Assembly (NCBI RefSeq): GCF_004766045.1
Contig: NZ_SPQQ01000002.1
Location: forward strand, 682,001-746,000
Direction: 5' to 3'
Length of the DNA stretch: 64,000 nucleotides
Origin: Desulfosporosinus fructosivorans
GTDB lineage: Bacteria > Bacillota > Desulfitobacteriia > Desulfitobacteriales > Desulfitobacteriaceae
Shown: positions 26,808 to 34,551 of the stretch, piece after piece
Layout: every line of letters begins with the position of its first letter
Position numbering within the stretch: the first letter of the stretch is position 1
Translations under genes and position numbers: made by a program
The notes under the pieces: generated by a model
The model's input: only the letters and a program-made list of their open reading frames with translations
Told to the model about the DNA's origin: nothing
Database searches by the model: none

Positions 26808-27431
26808 TTATTTTTTCAGTTGGCGGATCAGCTTTACCATATTTCGGGCCAATTGTTTACTGGACGCAACAAGCAATTCATCCTCAATGGCAGTACGGCG
26901 AAAGATCATTTTGTCATCCTTGACGCCTTCCATAAGTGAACCTGCTGCGATAACGGTCTTAATCACTTCATTGGGATCGCGGGAATCGACGACATGCAGT
27001 CCCTGAAGCTGCAAATAATATTCCATAACTTTCAACGTCGCTTCTTGTCCGCCATAAAGCAATCCGGCAGTGGTTACAGCTGCTCCTACCTTACCGTCCA
27101 GCAAATTCTTATATATATGCAAATAACGGCTGCGATCCATAAAGTTTTTCATCAAAGTAGTAACGTTTACCCAATATACCGGAGACCCCAACAGAATTCC
27201 ATCCGCTGCCAATAATTTCTTTTCCACAATAGCCATATCATCATCAGGAATAGAACATTGGGATCTATTGAGACATTTGTTACAGGAAGTGCAAAACTTG
27301 ATATTTAAGTCAGACAGTTCCAATAGCTCAGTAGCAGCGCCCTGCACAGCAGCTTCATCCAACACCATTCTAAGAAGAGTTGTTGTATTCCTCCCCTTGC
27401 GGTGACTTCCGTTGATCGCAAGTATTTTCAT
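26808..27431 (-). CDS. NADPH-dependent FMN reductase / iron-sulfur flavoprotein family
   Basis: The start at 27431 (MKILAINGSHRKGRNT) is the canonical beginning of this family; the phosphate loop of the flavodoxin fold is GSHRKGRNT. The 207-residue protein also has the compact cysteine motif CTSCNKCLNRSQC (~47-59), which binds a 4Fe-4S cluster in archaeal-type iron-sulfur flavoproteins, and LLGSPVYWVNVTTLMKNFMD near 80. It is likely an electron carrier or small-molecule reductase. AGGAG precedes the start by 11 bases. Confidence 0.85.
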   Translation of the reverse strand: MKILAINGSHRKGRNTTTLLRMVLDEAAVQGAATELLELSDLNIKFCTSCNKCLNRSQCSIPDDDMAIVEKKLLAADGILLGSPVYWVNVTTLMKNFMDRSRYLHIYKNLLDGKVGAAVTTAGLLYGGQEATLKVMEYYLQLQGLHVVDSRDPNEVIKTVIAAGSLMEGVKDDKMIFRRTAIEDELLVASSKQLARNMVKLIRQLKK

Positions 27432-27477
27432 AGTTATAACCACTCCTATTTTATTGGAACACAATTGATTCTGTATT

Positions 27478-27515
27478 CACTGGCCCCGTTATGCCAATTT
27501 ATTGCATGACGGGGC
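27478..27515. repeat. ilvC-flanking direct repeat, 3' copy (hairpin-forming)
   Basis: This 38-base block matches 28589-28626 at 30 of 38 positions, beginning CACTGGCC and ending CATGACGGGGC in both. Within it GGCCCCGT-ATGC pairs with GCAT-ACGGGGCC (one mismatch each side), so it may also end ilvC transcription. Confidence 0.7.
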
Positions 27516-27543
27516 CAAGAAAACCAAACGACGCGTCACAGGA

Positions 27544-28539
27544 TTACTCGTGCTTCTTCAACCAAGGCATCATCCCACGAACTTGTTCGCCCACTATTTC
27601 AATCGGATGCGCTTCTTCTTTACGGGCAATTGCATTAAATGTTGGACGATTCACGCGATTTTCCAAAAGCCATTGTTTCGCAAACGTTCCATCTTGAATT
27701 TCGGTCAGAACTTTTTTCATTTCTCGGCGAGTCTCTTGAGTAATAATCCGCTTACCAACCATCATGTCGCCAAATTGGGCTGTATCCGAAATGGAATAAC
27801 GCATCCAGCTTAAGCCGCCTTCATAAATCAGGTCAACGATTAATTTCATTTCATGTAAACATTCGAAATAAGCGCTTTCAGCTTCGTAACCTGCTTCAAC
27901 TAAGGTGTCAAAACCTGCTTTAATCAGTTCAGTGACGCCGCCGCAAAGAACCGCTTGTTCTCCAAAAAGGTCAGTCTCTGTCTCTTCTCTAAAGGTTGTT
28001 TCGAGCACTCCCGCGCGGGTGCAACCAATTCCCTTAGCATAAGCTAATCCTAAATCATGTGCATGACCACTTGCATCTTGATGTACCGCGATAAGTCCAG
28101 GAACTCCAGCCCCTTCTTGATACGTTCTCCGAACTAAATGCCCGGGACTTTTCGGTGCAACCATAAAGACATCGACGTTAGCCGGGGGGACAATTTGACC
28201 GAAATGAATATTGAAGCCATGAGAGAAGACAATTGCTTTACCTTCTGTCAGATAGGATTTAATTTCGTTTTCGTAGACTTCTGCTTGTCGCTCATCGGGT
28301 AAAAGAATTTGGATGATATCGGCCTTCTCTGCAGCCTTGGCGACGGTCATAACCTCCAATCCAGCAGTTTCTGCTTGTTGCCAACGTTGGGAGCCTTCAC
28401 GAAGCCCTACGATAACTTCTAACCCGGAATCTTTTAAGTTTTGAGCTTGGGCATGACCTTGGCTGCCATACCCCAGCACAGCAATTACTTTTCCTTGAAG
28501 CAACTCTAAATCTGCGTCGGAGTCATAGTACATTTTCAT
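27544..28539 (-). CDS. ilvC: ketol-acid reductoisomerase
   Basis: A 331-residue class I enzyme. The NADPH Rossmann motif is [18 protein letters not shown] (~24-41); the metal/substrate region is [11 protein letters not shown] (~190) and the C-terminal knotted domain contains [23 protein letters not shown]. It isomerises and reduces acetolactate or acetohydroxybutyrate in valine and isoleucine synthesis. It is out of place here: no ilvB, ilvN, ilvD or leu genes are near, and it is flanked by 38-base direct repeats. It lies between the dehydratase genes and the flavin reductase, all on the same strand. Confidence 0.97.
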   Translation of the reverse strand: MKMYYDSDADLELLQGKVIAVLGYGSQGHAQAQNLKDSGLEVIVGLREGSQRWQQAETAGLEVMTVAKAAEKADIIQILLPDERQAEVYENEIKSYLTEGKAIVFSHGFNIHFGQIVPPANVDVFMVAPKSPGHLVRRTYQEGAGVPGLIAVHQDASGHAHDLGLAYAKGIGCTRAGVLETTFREETETDLFGEQAVLCGGVTELIKAGFDTLVEAGYEAESAYFECLHEMKLIVDLIYEGGLSWMRYSISDTAQFGDMMVGKRIITQETRREMKKVLTEIQDGTFAKQWLLENRVNRPTFNAIARKEEAHPIEIVGEQVRGMMPWLKKHE

Positions 28540-28588
28540 AATAATCGTTCTCCCTTTGTCTTTTATTTTTATCTATCTGGTCAGAATT

Positions 28589-28626
28589 CACTGGCCACGT
28601 CACGTAAATTCAGTACATGACGGGGC
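28589..28626. repeat. ilvC-flanking direct repeat, 5' copy
   Basis: The partner of 27478-27515 with 30 of 38 identical positions, located just upstream of the ilvC start and 30 bases below the dehydratase stop. Confidence 0.7.
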
Positions 28627-28656
28627 AAAACAAAAATCTTTTTACAAATGAACGGC

Positions 28657-29784
28657 TTACTTACCAACCATCTCTTTGAATGCCTGAATACGAGTTGCAG
28701 CCTGCTGGTCATTGGAGTATACGTTCTCCGTCTCCAGGAAAAGCTCCGGTACTTGGGCTTCGCGAAAGATTTGCTTCATGATTGGATAGTCAAATTCATC
28801 AATCTCACAGAACTTCAGCAATACATACAAGATTCCGTCTGCTTTGCGATTTTTGAGCATATCTAACAACATGGTACCGCGCTTCTTCTCAACATCAAAT
28901 AAGAGACTACTTCCCTCCATATTAGACCAACGCGTCGCTATCTGATAGTACAGGTCGATGCCGTTTGGAGTATCCGTCTCATATCGTTTGGACTCCTGAA
29001 CCACATCGTCACCCACGATGGCGATATTATTCTCCTCCAACATTTTCAAGATATCGGGAACATCGATGATAATTCCGGTGGAAATGACCCGGACACCCTT
29101 GAAATCATAAACTGGGCGAGCTTTCAGCTCATCAATAAGCGAACGAACCAGTTCCAGGTGCTCCGCTTTATCCATAAAGAGGGCACTCTTAAACACATTA
29201 TGGCGAACTGTCGGTGTAAATATGTCCAGATGGTCGACCGCCACTTCCGCGAATTCCCGCATGACAGCTCTATGCTCGTTGTGAAGAGTAATGGCGTGCT
29301 GGAGATCCAAATCAGTGGTCTTGTGTCCAGTGATTGCCTGAATCCTTTCCGATGCCTGACGCAACTCCTTGGTGAAATAGACTCGCGCGGCCTCTAGCTT
29401 ACGGTTTGCAGGGTAAATGCAATCGATGATTGGAATCTCAACAGCGGACTTCCAGTTTTCCACAAAGTCCTTCAGTCCGTCACAGCAGCAACCCGCCACT
29501 ACAGCGGAGAGTTCGCGATACGATCCCTGAATCCCCAATTGCAGGCTCGTCGTAACAACGGAACAATAGAACTGCGGAAAATATTTATAGGCATCTGTGG
29601 GAGCTACAGCTCCACCAAACATGGTTACCGGCAATGCTCCAGCTGCATAAATGATCTCATCAGGTGGAAACGGTGCTACGCCGCCGATGGCTTTTCGGCC
29701 AGTCTTCGCTTTCCATTCGATCACATACTTATTAGGATTATTGGCAACGTCCTCGCAACGCTTCAACAACTCATGCAATTTCAT
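28657..29784 (-). CDS. 2-hydroxyacyl-CoA dehydratase, HgdB/FldC/BcrB-like subunit
   Basis: A 375-residue subunit of the dehydratase/benzoyl-CoA reductase superfamily. It has the N-terminal region PPDEIIYAAGALPVTMFGG, cysteines for the cluster at FYCSVV (~74) and AGCCCDGL (~98), and a C-terminal domain ending in the LKFCEIDEFDYPIMKQ motif. The enzyme eliminates water from (R)-2-hydroxyacyl-CoA by radical chemistry after one-electron activation. Its start overlaps the stop of the partner subunit by 14 bases. The substrate is unknown; lactyl-, phenyllactyl-, 2-hydroxyisocaproyl- or alicyclic CoA are all possible. Confidence 0.88.
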   Translation of the reverse strand: MKLHELLKRCEDVANNPNKYVIEWKAKTGRKAIGGVAPFPPDEIIYAAGALPVTMFGGAVAPTDAYKYFPQFYCSVVTTSLQLGIQGSYRELSAVVAGCCCDGLKDFVENWKSAVEIPIIDCIYPANRKLEAARVYFTKELRQASERIQAITGHKTTDLDLQHAITLHNEHRAVMREFAEVAVDHLDIFTPTVRHNVFKSALFMDKAEHLELVRSLIDELKARPVYDFKGVRVISTGIIIDVPDILKMLEENNIAIVGDDVVQESKRYETDTPNGIDLYYQIATRWSNMEGSSLLFDVEKKRGTMLLDMLKNRKADGILYVLLKFCEIDEFDYPIMKQIFREAQVPELFLETENVYSNDQQAATRIQAFKEMVGK

Positions 29785-31015
29785 TTTTATTCCCCCCCTT
29801 CTTATTTTCCTCCATAATCTCTACAAGACCCTGAAGGCGAGTCTCAAACTGGGCCTTGGACAAAGCACGCGGATCCGACTGATCGCCGTCGAATAATGCG
29901 GCCGGAATACCGTATTTTTTTTCTAGCATACGGTTGCTCTCCATGAGCTTACCGATCATAGGTTTGCAACTACGGGTGATATCACACAAAATGCCGTCAA
30001 TTTTATACTCTTTGACGATGCGATCTCTTCTCTCCTGCCACATAACCTGACTGGAATTACTCACAATAGTGGCGTAGCAGTTGACCATCTCCCGCATATC
30101 TGTATACACCTGGTGGAACAGATTGGTATAAGGACTACCGGTCCAGTTACACCCCATGCTCGACATACAATCGCTGCAGTATTTCAGATGTGGCCAGCAG
30201 GCAATACCTTCGAACATAATTCGATGCTTTGCTTCACCCTTGAAGGTGGTTTTACCCTCTGCAACGCTTTCTTTCAGTTCCGCAATCCACTGTTCCAAGA
30301 CCGCCGTCGTCTTGAGGCTACCTTTCATCGTAACCATTAACGCCATATAATTAAGGGAGTCATGACCGTTGGCAGGTGAGGGATCATGCCCGATCAAGTC
30401 CAGCCCTTGTTGATACAGATCACCATTATGGTTAGCAATCTCTTGGGTCTCACGGAATTTATCGTAATCAAACTTTTTACCGCTGATCTCCTCTAACTGC
30501 TTAATCGCATACTCGAATTGCTGCACCATATACTCTGTCTTATGCTCGGGAACAGTTGCTGCGCAGTTAAACGGCATGTCGATCATAATATACGGAATCT
30601 TATAGTACCAAGCCAGGTTCTCATACCAGCGAACTGACATGTTACAGATGTTAGTACCGACGATAACGTAGTCTGGCATCGGCACGTCCAGATCCATACC
30701 GCACTCCTTACCAGAGATACAGTATCCTATATTGATTCTAGAATAGGAGCACAGATCAGTAGAGTAACCCATATTCTCAGCGTACTCCAGATATCCATTA
30801 GCAAGAGGTCTGTCCTTGGCGGCAATGGCTGCTGAGTGGTTCTCAGGATACATAACCTTTAGATCCATCGACTCAAAGAGTTCCTTGGCAAATTGGGCTG
30901 TGCAGTAACCGATAGGTTCGCCTCTCCTTTTGGCCTCCCGGATATCTTCATAGTGGGTGGAAAGGGCTTCCTTACACATTTTTTTAGCTGGCAACTTTAT
31001 TTCGGTTTCGCTCAC
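29771..31015 (-). CDS. 2-hydroxyacyl-CoA dehydratase, HgdA/FldB-like subunit
   Basis: The start is taken as GTG 31015 (reading MSETEIKLPAKKM) because GAGGAG lies 8 bases upstream; ATG 31021 sits too close to it. The 414-residue protein has the cluster cysteines in DLCSYSRINIGYC (~90) and FEGIACWPHLKYCSD (~270), and the late motif ALFDGDQSDPR (~380) typical of the larger dehydratase subunit. It forms the heterodimer with the 28657 product. The activator gene lies immediately upstream. Confidence 0.88.
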   Translation of the reverse strand: MSETEIKLPAKKMCKEALSTHYEDIREAKRRGEPIGYCTAQFAKELFESMDLKVMYPENHSAAIAAKDRPLANGYLEYAENMGYSTDLCSYSRINIGYCISGKECGMDLDVPMPDYVIVGTNICNMSVRWYENLAWYYKIPYIMIDMPFNCAATVPEHKTEYMVQQFEYAIKQLEEISGKKFDYDKFRETQEIANHNGDLYQQGLDLIGHDPSPANGHDSLNYMALMVTMKGSLKTTAVLEQWIAELKESVAEGKTTFKGEAKHRIMFEGIACWPHLKYCSDCMSSMGCNWTGSPYTNLFHQVYTDMREMVNCYATIVSNSSQVMWQERRDRIVKEYKIDGILCDITRSCKPMIGKLMESNRMLEKKYGIPAALFDGDQSDPRALSKAQFETRLQGLVEIMEENKKGGNKNEIA

Positions 31016-31074
31016 AATCATCACTCCTCACCATAATTTTTTATTATGCCAATAGTTATACTCGGACACCAGTT

Positions 31075-31866
31075 TCAAACCGTGGATTTATTTTCCAAAA
31101 GAGCTTCATATGCGAGCAACGCTGCTCCCAACGCACCAGTCATTTGGGGATTAGAGGGAATGGTTACAGGTAAGTCCAATTCTTTTTCTATAGCTCGAAC
31201 TACACCGCTGTTTTGGGCTACGCCCCCAGTCATGACCACAAGAGGCGAAACACCCGCTCGCCGCGCCAGACCGCAGACACGTTTAGCCACCGATTTATGA
31301 ATAGCTAACACGATATTTGGAATACCAACACCGTTGCTCAACAGAGAAATGACTTCGGATTCCGCAAAAACTGTACAAGTGGAGCTGATATCCATATCCA
31401 GATTGGCTTGGGCTGATAATGCTCCTAGTTGATCCACGGTGGTCTCTAAAACTCCTGCCATTACATCCAGGAACCGCCCGGTTCCCGCCGCGCATTTTTC
31501 GTTCATCGCGAAGCTCTCCATCTTGCCCTTATTGTTCACTTTGATCGTCTTAGCATCTTGGCCTCCGATATCGATGATCGTACTCACACCAGGGACAAGA
31601 TAACTTACTCCCTTGGTGTGGCAGCTCAACTCGCTGATCTGCTGATAAGCCAACTCAAACCGATTACGACCGTAGCCTGTAGCAACTATATATTTAATGT
31701 CGCTTACACCGAGACCGCTCTGACTCAAGACCCCATCTAGCACACGCTGTGATCCGCTGGTGCCCGCCCCTACATTCACTTTTGCCATTGTAATAATTTC
31801 GTTTCCATCTCGGAGTATTACCCCTTTAGTAGCCGTGGAACCGATATCAATTCCCAGTGTGTACAT
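31075..31866 (-). CDS. 2-hydroxyacyl-CoA dehydratase activator (HgdC/FldI family ATPase)
   Basis: The start at 31866 (MYTLGIDIGSTATKG) follows GGAGG by 9 bases. The 263-residue protein is an ASKHA-fold ATPase with DIGSTATK (phosphate 1), IDIGGQDAK (~100), the cluster loop NEKCAAGTGRFLDVM and STCTVFAESEVISLLS; these two cysteines bridge one 4Fe-4S cluster between two subunits. It fires a low-potential electron into the dehydratase at the cost of ATP. Only one such gene is present, whereas ATP-driven benzoyl-CoA reductases have two ATPase-type subunits, which favours a dehydratase. Confidence 0.93.
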   Translation of the reverse strand: MYTLGIDIGSTATKGVILRDGNEIITMAKVNVGAGTSGSQRVLDGVLSQSGLGVSDIKYIVATGYGRNRFELAYQQISELSCHTKGVSYLVPGVSTIIDIGGQDAKTIKVNNKGKMESFAMNEKCAAGTGRFLDVMAGVLETTVDQLGALSAQANLDMDISSTCTVFAESEVISLLSNGVGIPNIVLAIHKSVAKRVCGLARRAGVSPLVVMTGGVAQNSGVVRAIEKELDLPVTIPSNPQMTGALGAALLAYEALLENKSTV

Positions 31867-31905
31867 ATGCTTCTGCCTCCACAAATTGAATGCGCTAAAT
31901 CACAC

Positions 31906-31926
31906 CACCCGCTTATCGGGTGGTAT
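31906..31926. terminator. 8-bp hairpin between alcohol dehydrogenase and activator genes
   Basis: ACCACCCG and CGGGTGGT form a perfect stem with a CTTAT loop. On the minus strand it follows the dehydrogenase stop by about 107 bases and precedes the activator. It may reduce read-through within the operon. Confidence 0.5.
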
Positions 31927-32032
31927 GATCTGAGGCAAAAGCCCCTATTATTGTCCAGCGCCTGATGACGTAATTTTTTCTTCATTTAATACGGCTTGTA
32001 TTTGACGCTTACCCTTTACTCATTTACTATGC

Positions 32033-33115
32033 TCAGTCGTTATAAAGAGCAACTCGTATACAACTTGGATCTTTCTTGCTCATAAAGAACTCAATCGCTT
32101 CATCCGCTTTGCTCATGGGGAACTTAGTTGTAATCATCTTAGCAATTGGATATTTTTTCTTATTAATCGTCTTCATGGCATAATCAACATCATTAGGCTG
32201 ACCAATACTCCCCTTAATCTGAAGCTCCTTCTTGACGATTTGGTCGATAAGAATCGGAACATCCCTGCCGCCGGTAATACCAAGCAACACGATAGTGCCA
32301 AGCGTCTTGATGCAGGAGAAGGCTGTTTTATAAGCCGGTACAGCTCCCGAACACTCTAGAACCGCATCGCACATCTTACCCTTTGTAATTTCACTGACAC
32401 GGGCAACAATGTCTTCCTTGTCGAGACGAATGGTGTAATCAGCGCCAAACTCCTTGGCAAGTGCCAATCGATTGTCATCTGCGTCACCCACACCGACGAC
32501 AATAAGCGGGTAGACTCCAGCTTCCTTTGCAGCGATGACCGTACATAGGCCGAGTGCTCCAGGGCCGAGAACCAAAGCCGATTGATTCGGCTTTAACTGC
32601 GCTTTATCAACAACTAGACGATAACCATTTCCTATAACCGAGGACATAGCGGCCTCTTCAAATGACACATCATCATCAACTTTGAAGACTTTTGATCCAG
32701 AACGAACAAGAATATATTCTCCATAAGCGCCATTAATATAAGGCGCGCTATCGCAAGTGATACTAATACCGTAGCACATCTTAGCAGTACAAAGCTGGTA
32801 ATGGCCTGTCGCGCAATATTCACAATGACCGCACGCAAGATAAGGCTCTACAGTAATTTTGTCTCCCACTTTCACACCATAACGAGAAGCCGCTTCGTCA
32901 CCAATCTTTTCAACAATACCGGCGAACTCATGTCCCAGGATAAGAGGATATTTTGCACAATTATCATCGTTATGGTACCAATGAGGATCACTGCCACAGA
33001 TACATGTCACCTTGACTTTCACCAAAATATCCGTTGAACCCACTTCAGGAATGTCGAATTCCTGAAGTGCCATTTTAGCCGGCTCAGTCAGTACCCAAGA
33101 TTTAGTTTTTGTCAT
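32033..33115 (-). CDS. zinc-dependent medium-chain alcohol dehydrogenase
   Basis: The start at 33115 (MTKTKSW) lies 10 bases after GGAG; the GTG at 33124 is too close to it. The 360-residue protein has catalytic-zinc residues in CICGSD (~36) and LGHEFAG, the structural-zinc loop CGHCEYCATGHYQLC (~95-110), and the NAD motif VLGPGALGLCTVIAAKEAG (~180). It oxidises a secondary alcohol, or reduces a ketone, perhaps a hydroxyacid or hydroxyacyl intermediate. 6-hydroxycyclohex-1-ene-1-carbonyl-CoA dehydrogenase belongs to the same superfamily, but nothing here proves that substrate. Confidence 0.88.
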   Translation of the reverse strand: MTKTKSWVLTEPAKMALQEFDIPEVGSTDILVKVKVTCICGSDPHWYHNDDNCAKYPLILGHEFAGIVEKIGDEAASRYGVKVGDKITVEPYLACGHCEYCATGHYQLCTAKMCYGISITCDSAPYINGAYGEYILVRSGSKVFKVDDDVSFEEAAMSSVIGNGYRLVVDKAQLKPNQSALVLGPGALGLCTVIAAKEAGVYPLIVVGVGDADDNRLALAKEFGADYTIRLDKEDIVARVSEITKGKMCDAVLECSGAVPAYKTAFSCIKTLGTIVLLGITGGRDVPILIDQIVKKELQIKGSIGQPNDVDYAMKTINKKKYPIAKMITTKFPMSKADEAIEFFMSKKDPSCIRVALYND

Positions 33116-33255
33116 AAAACTCACGCTCCTAAACTATTATTTTCACCCGCCTAACAGGTGATTAGTTTGATAAGGACCTATCGTCAATGGTCTAAATTAG
33201 CGCATCGCATACCTGCCACCAGTCATAAACTTAGCATATTTAGATTCTACAGTAA

Positions 33256-34008
33256 TCAATCTAGTACCAGACCACCATTGACATCCATGATCTCGCCAGT
33301 GATGAAGGCCGCACCATCCGAAGCCAAGAAACAAGCTGCAGAAGCAATGTCATCCGGTTTGCCAGCACGACCAAGCGGGATGGCGCGGATAATAGCCTCC
33401 CGCTTATCCTTGGGGAAATTAACGGTCATAGGAGTGTCTGTAAACGCTGGGCAAATGGCGTTACAGTTTATGTTATAAGGCCCCATTTCCTTGGCGATAG
33501 CTTTAGTTAAAGCGATAACCGAACCTTTAGATGTAGCGTAGCATGAGTTGCCCATAAGGCCGCCGCCGATCTTTCCGGCCACAGACGCTATATTGACGAT
33601 CTTGCCATAACGGCGCTCTATCATATATGGGATTACAGATTTGCAAGTTAAGAAGACTCCCTTGACATTTATCGCCATTACTTTGTCCCAATCCCCTAGG
33701 GCGATCTCAGTCAGAGGCCCGGTGAGGACGGTGCCGGCGTTGTTGACTAGAATGTCAATCTTTCCGAATTGTGCGATAGTATCGGCAACCATCTTCTGGA
33801 CATCGGCTTCATTGGTCACGTTGCCCTCAACCACTATTGCCTGATTACCGAGGGCGCGAATCTCGTCGATGACCGAGCCAGCACTCTTGGCATTGATGTC
33901 TGCTATAACAATATGTGCCCCCTGAGAAGCGAGGGCCAATGCAATCGCTCGCCCTATGCCCTGACCGGCCCCAGTAATGATGGCTACTTTATCTTTCAAT
34001 GAAAACAT
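33256..34008 (-). CDS. short-chain dehydrogenase/reductase (FabG-like)
   Basis: The start at 34008 (MFSLKDKVAIITGAG) gives the normal 250 residues. The cofactor motif is TGAGQGIG, then NNAGTVLTG (~88), catalytic Ser in NIASVAG and Tyr/Lys in CYATSKGS (~155-162), and the end motif GGLVLD. It should interconvert a hydroxy- and oxo-acyl compound with NAD(P)H. It is the first intact gene downstream of sigma-54 promoter P3. A GGGGG stretch precedes the ATG; a longer frame to 34104 has no support. Confidence 0.9.
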   Translation of the reverse strand: MFSLKDKVAIITGAGQGIGRAIALALASQGAHIVIADINAKSAGSVIDEIRALGNQAIVVEGNVTNEADVQKMVADTIAQFGKIDILVNNAGTVLTGPLTEIALGDWDKVMAINVKGVFLTCKSVIPYMIERRYGKIVNIASVAGKIGGGLMGNSCYATSKGSVIALTKAIAKEMGPYNINCNAICPAFTDTPMTVNFPKDKREAIIRAIPLGRAGKPDDIASAACFLASDGAAFITGEIMDVNGGLVLD

Positions 34009-34237
34009 TTTATTACCCCCAACCCTTAAATTTGTCCTGCAATTCGCTAACCTTTTCTTCATTGTCCAAAAGTGTCCCCGCCTTGCGAGGACATTCCGCC
34101 TCATATTTCAAGTTCAAATTTGGGAACGGTACGTTTAACCGCGGTAAATTTATAAGTGAAAATAATAAGTTTCACAATTAGTTGCATTGATTCTTAAAAA
34201 TCGCATTGAGATCGTGTATTTGAGGAAATCCGGCTTG

Positions 34238-34279
34238 CTATTCCAAGAGTTTTGTCTTGAACCGTTCGAACTTGTACAT
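34238..34279 (-). CDS. leader mini-ORF, 13 residues (partner of 25094-25135)
   Basis: ATG 34279 follows GGAAGGTGGG and encodes MYKFERFKTKLLE. The surrounding leader DNA is clearly homologous to 25080-25180. Differences from the other copy include silent changes in the KLLE codons. In this copy the frame stays open upstream (reading LNKKVIRRKVGKAMYKF), so a 26-residue version from TTG 34318 is possible. Confidence 0.4.
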   Translation of the reverse strand: MYKFERFKTKLLE

Positions 34280-34341
34280 CGCTTTTCCCACCTTCCGCCT
34301 AATCACTTTCTTATTCAAATACGGACCTGACAAACTATATT

Positions 34342-34357
34342 TGCATTTTTCGTGCCA
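34342..34357 (-). promoter_or_regulatory. sigma-54 promoter P3
   Basis: The minus strand reads TGGCACGAAAAATGCA, an almost perfect -24/-12 element with 10 bases between GG and GC. It drives the dehydrogenase/dehydratase operon starting at 34008. Confidence 0.88.
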
Positions 34358-34401
34358 AAGTTTATAAAAAAAATAAAATAAACTGGAGTTGCCATAAAAC
34401 A

Positions 34402-34445
34402 CCGAATAAACCCGCATTTTTTTAAAAAAATGCGGGTTTATTCGG
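34402..34445. repeat. 44-bp perfect palindrome between promoter P3 and its upstream repeat
   Basis: Two 22-base arms (CCGAATAAACCCGCATTTTT... and its complement) meet with no spacer, the centre being T7A7. On either strand it resembles a strong intrinsic terminator, here probably ending the sigma-54 activator transcript that stops at 34552. A degenerate version lies at ~25238-25275 upstream of P2. Confidence 0.8.
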
Positions 34446-34484
34446 CAAGGGCACCATTTTACAGCGATAAATTCATACTCCATA

Positions 34485-34523
34485 TTTGCATGTTATTGCA
34501 GTTTTGCATTGCGATTATGCAGG
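34485..34523. promoter_or_regulatory. type 1 upstream activator repeat, copy 3
   Basis: TTTGCAT, TTGCAG, TTTTGCATTGC and TATGCAGGTG, as in copies 1 and 2. It lies 128 bases upstream of P3 and 29 bases beyond the stop of the activator gene that probably encodes its binding protein. Confidence 0.75.
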
Positions 34524-34551
34524 TGTATTTTATAATTCAGCTTATGGTAGG

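Noticed and set aside
28657..31866. ATP-dependent benzoyl-CoA reductase
   Set aside because: Only one ATPase-type subunit and two dehydratase-like subunits are present; the four-subunit Bcr/Bad set and ring-hydratase genes are absent.
34283..34483. Longer small ORF on the minus strand ending at 34238
   Set aside because: It runs through the palindrome and the sigma-54 promoter; only the last 13-26 codons are homologous to the P2 leader.
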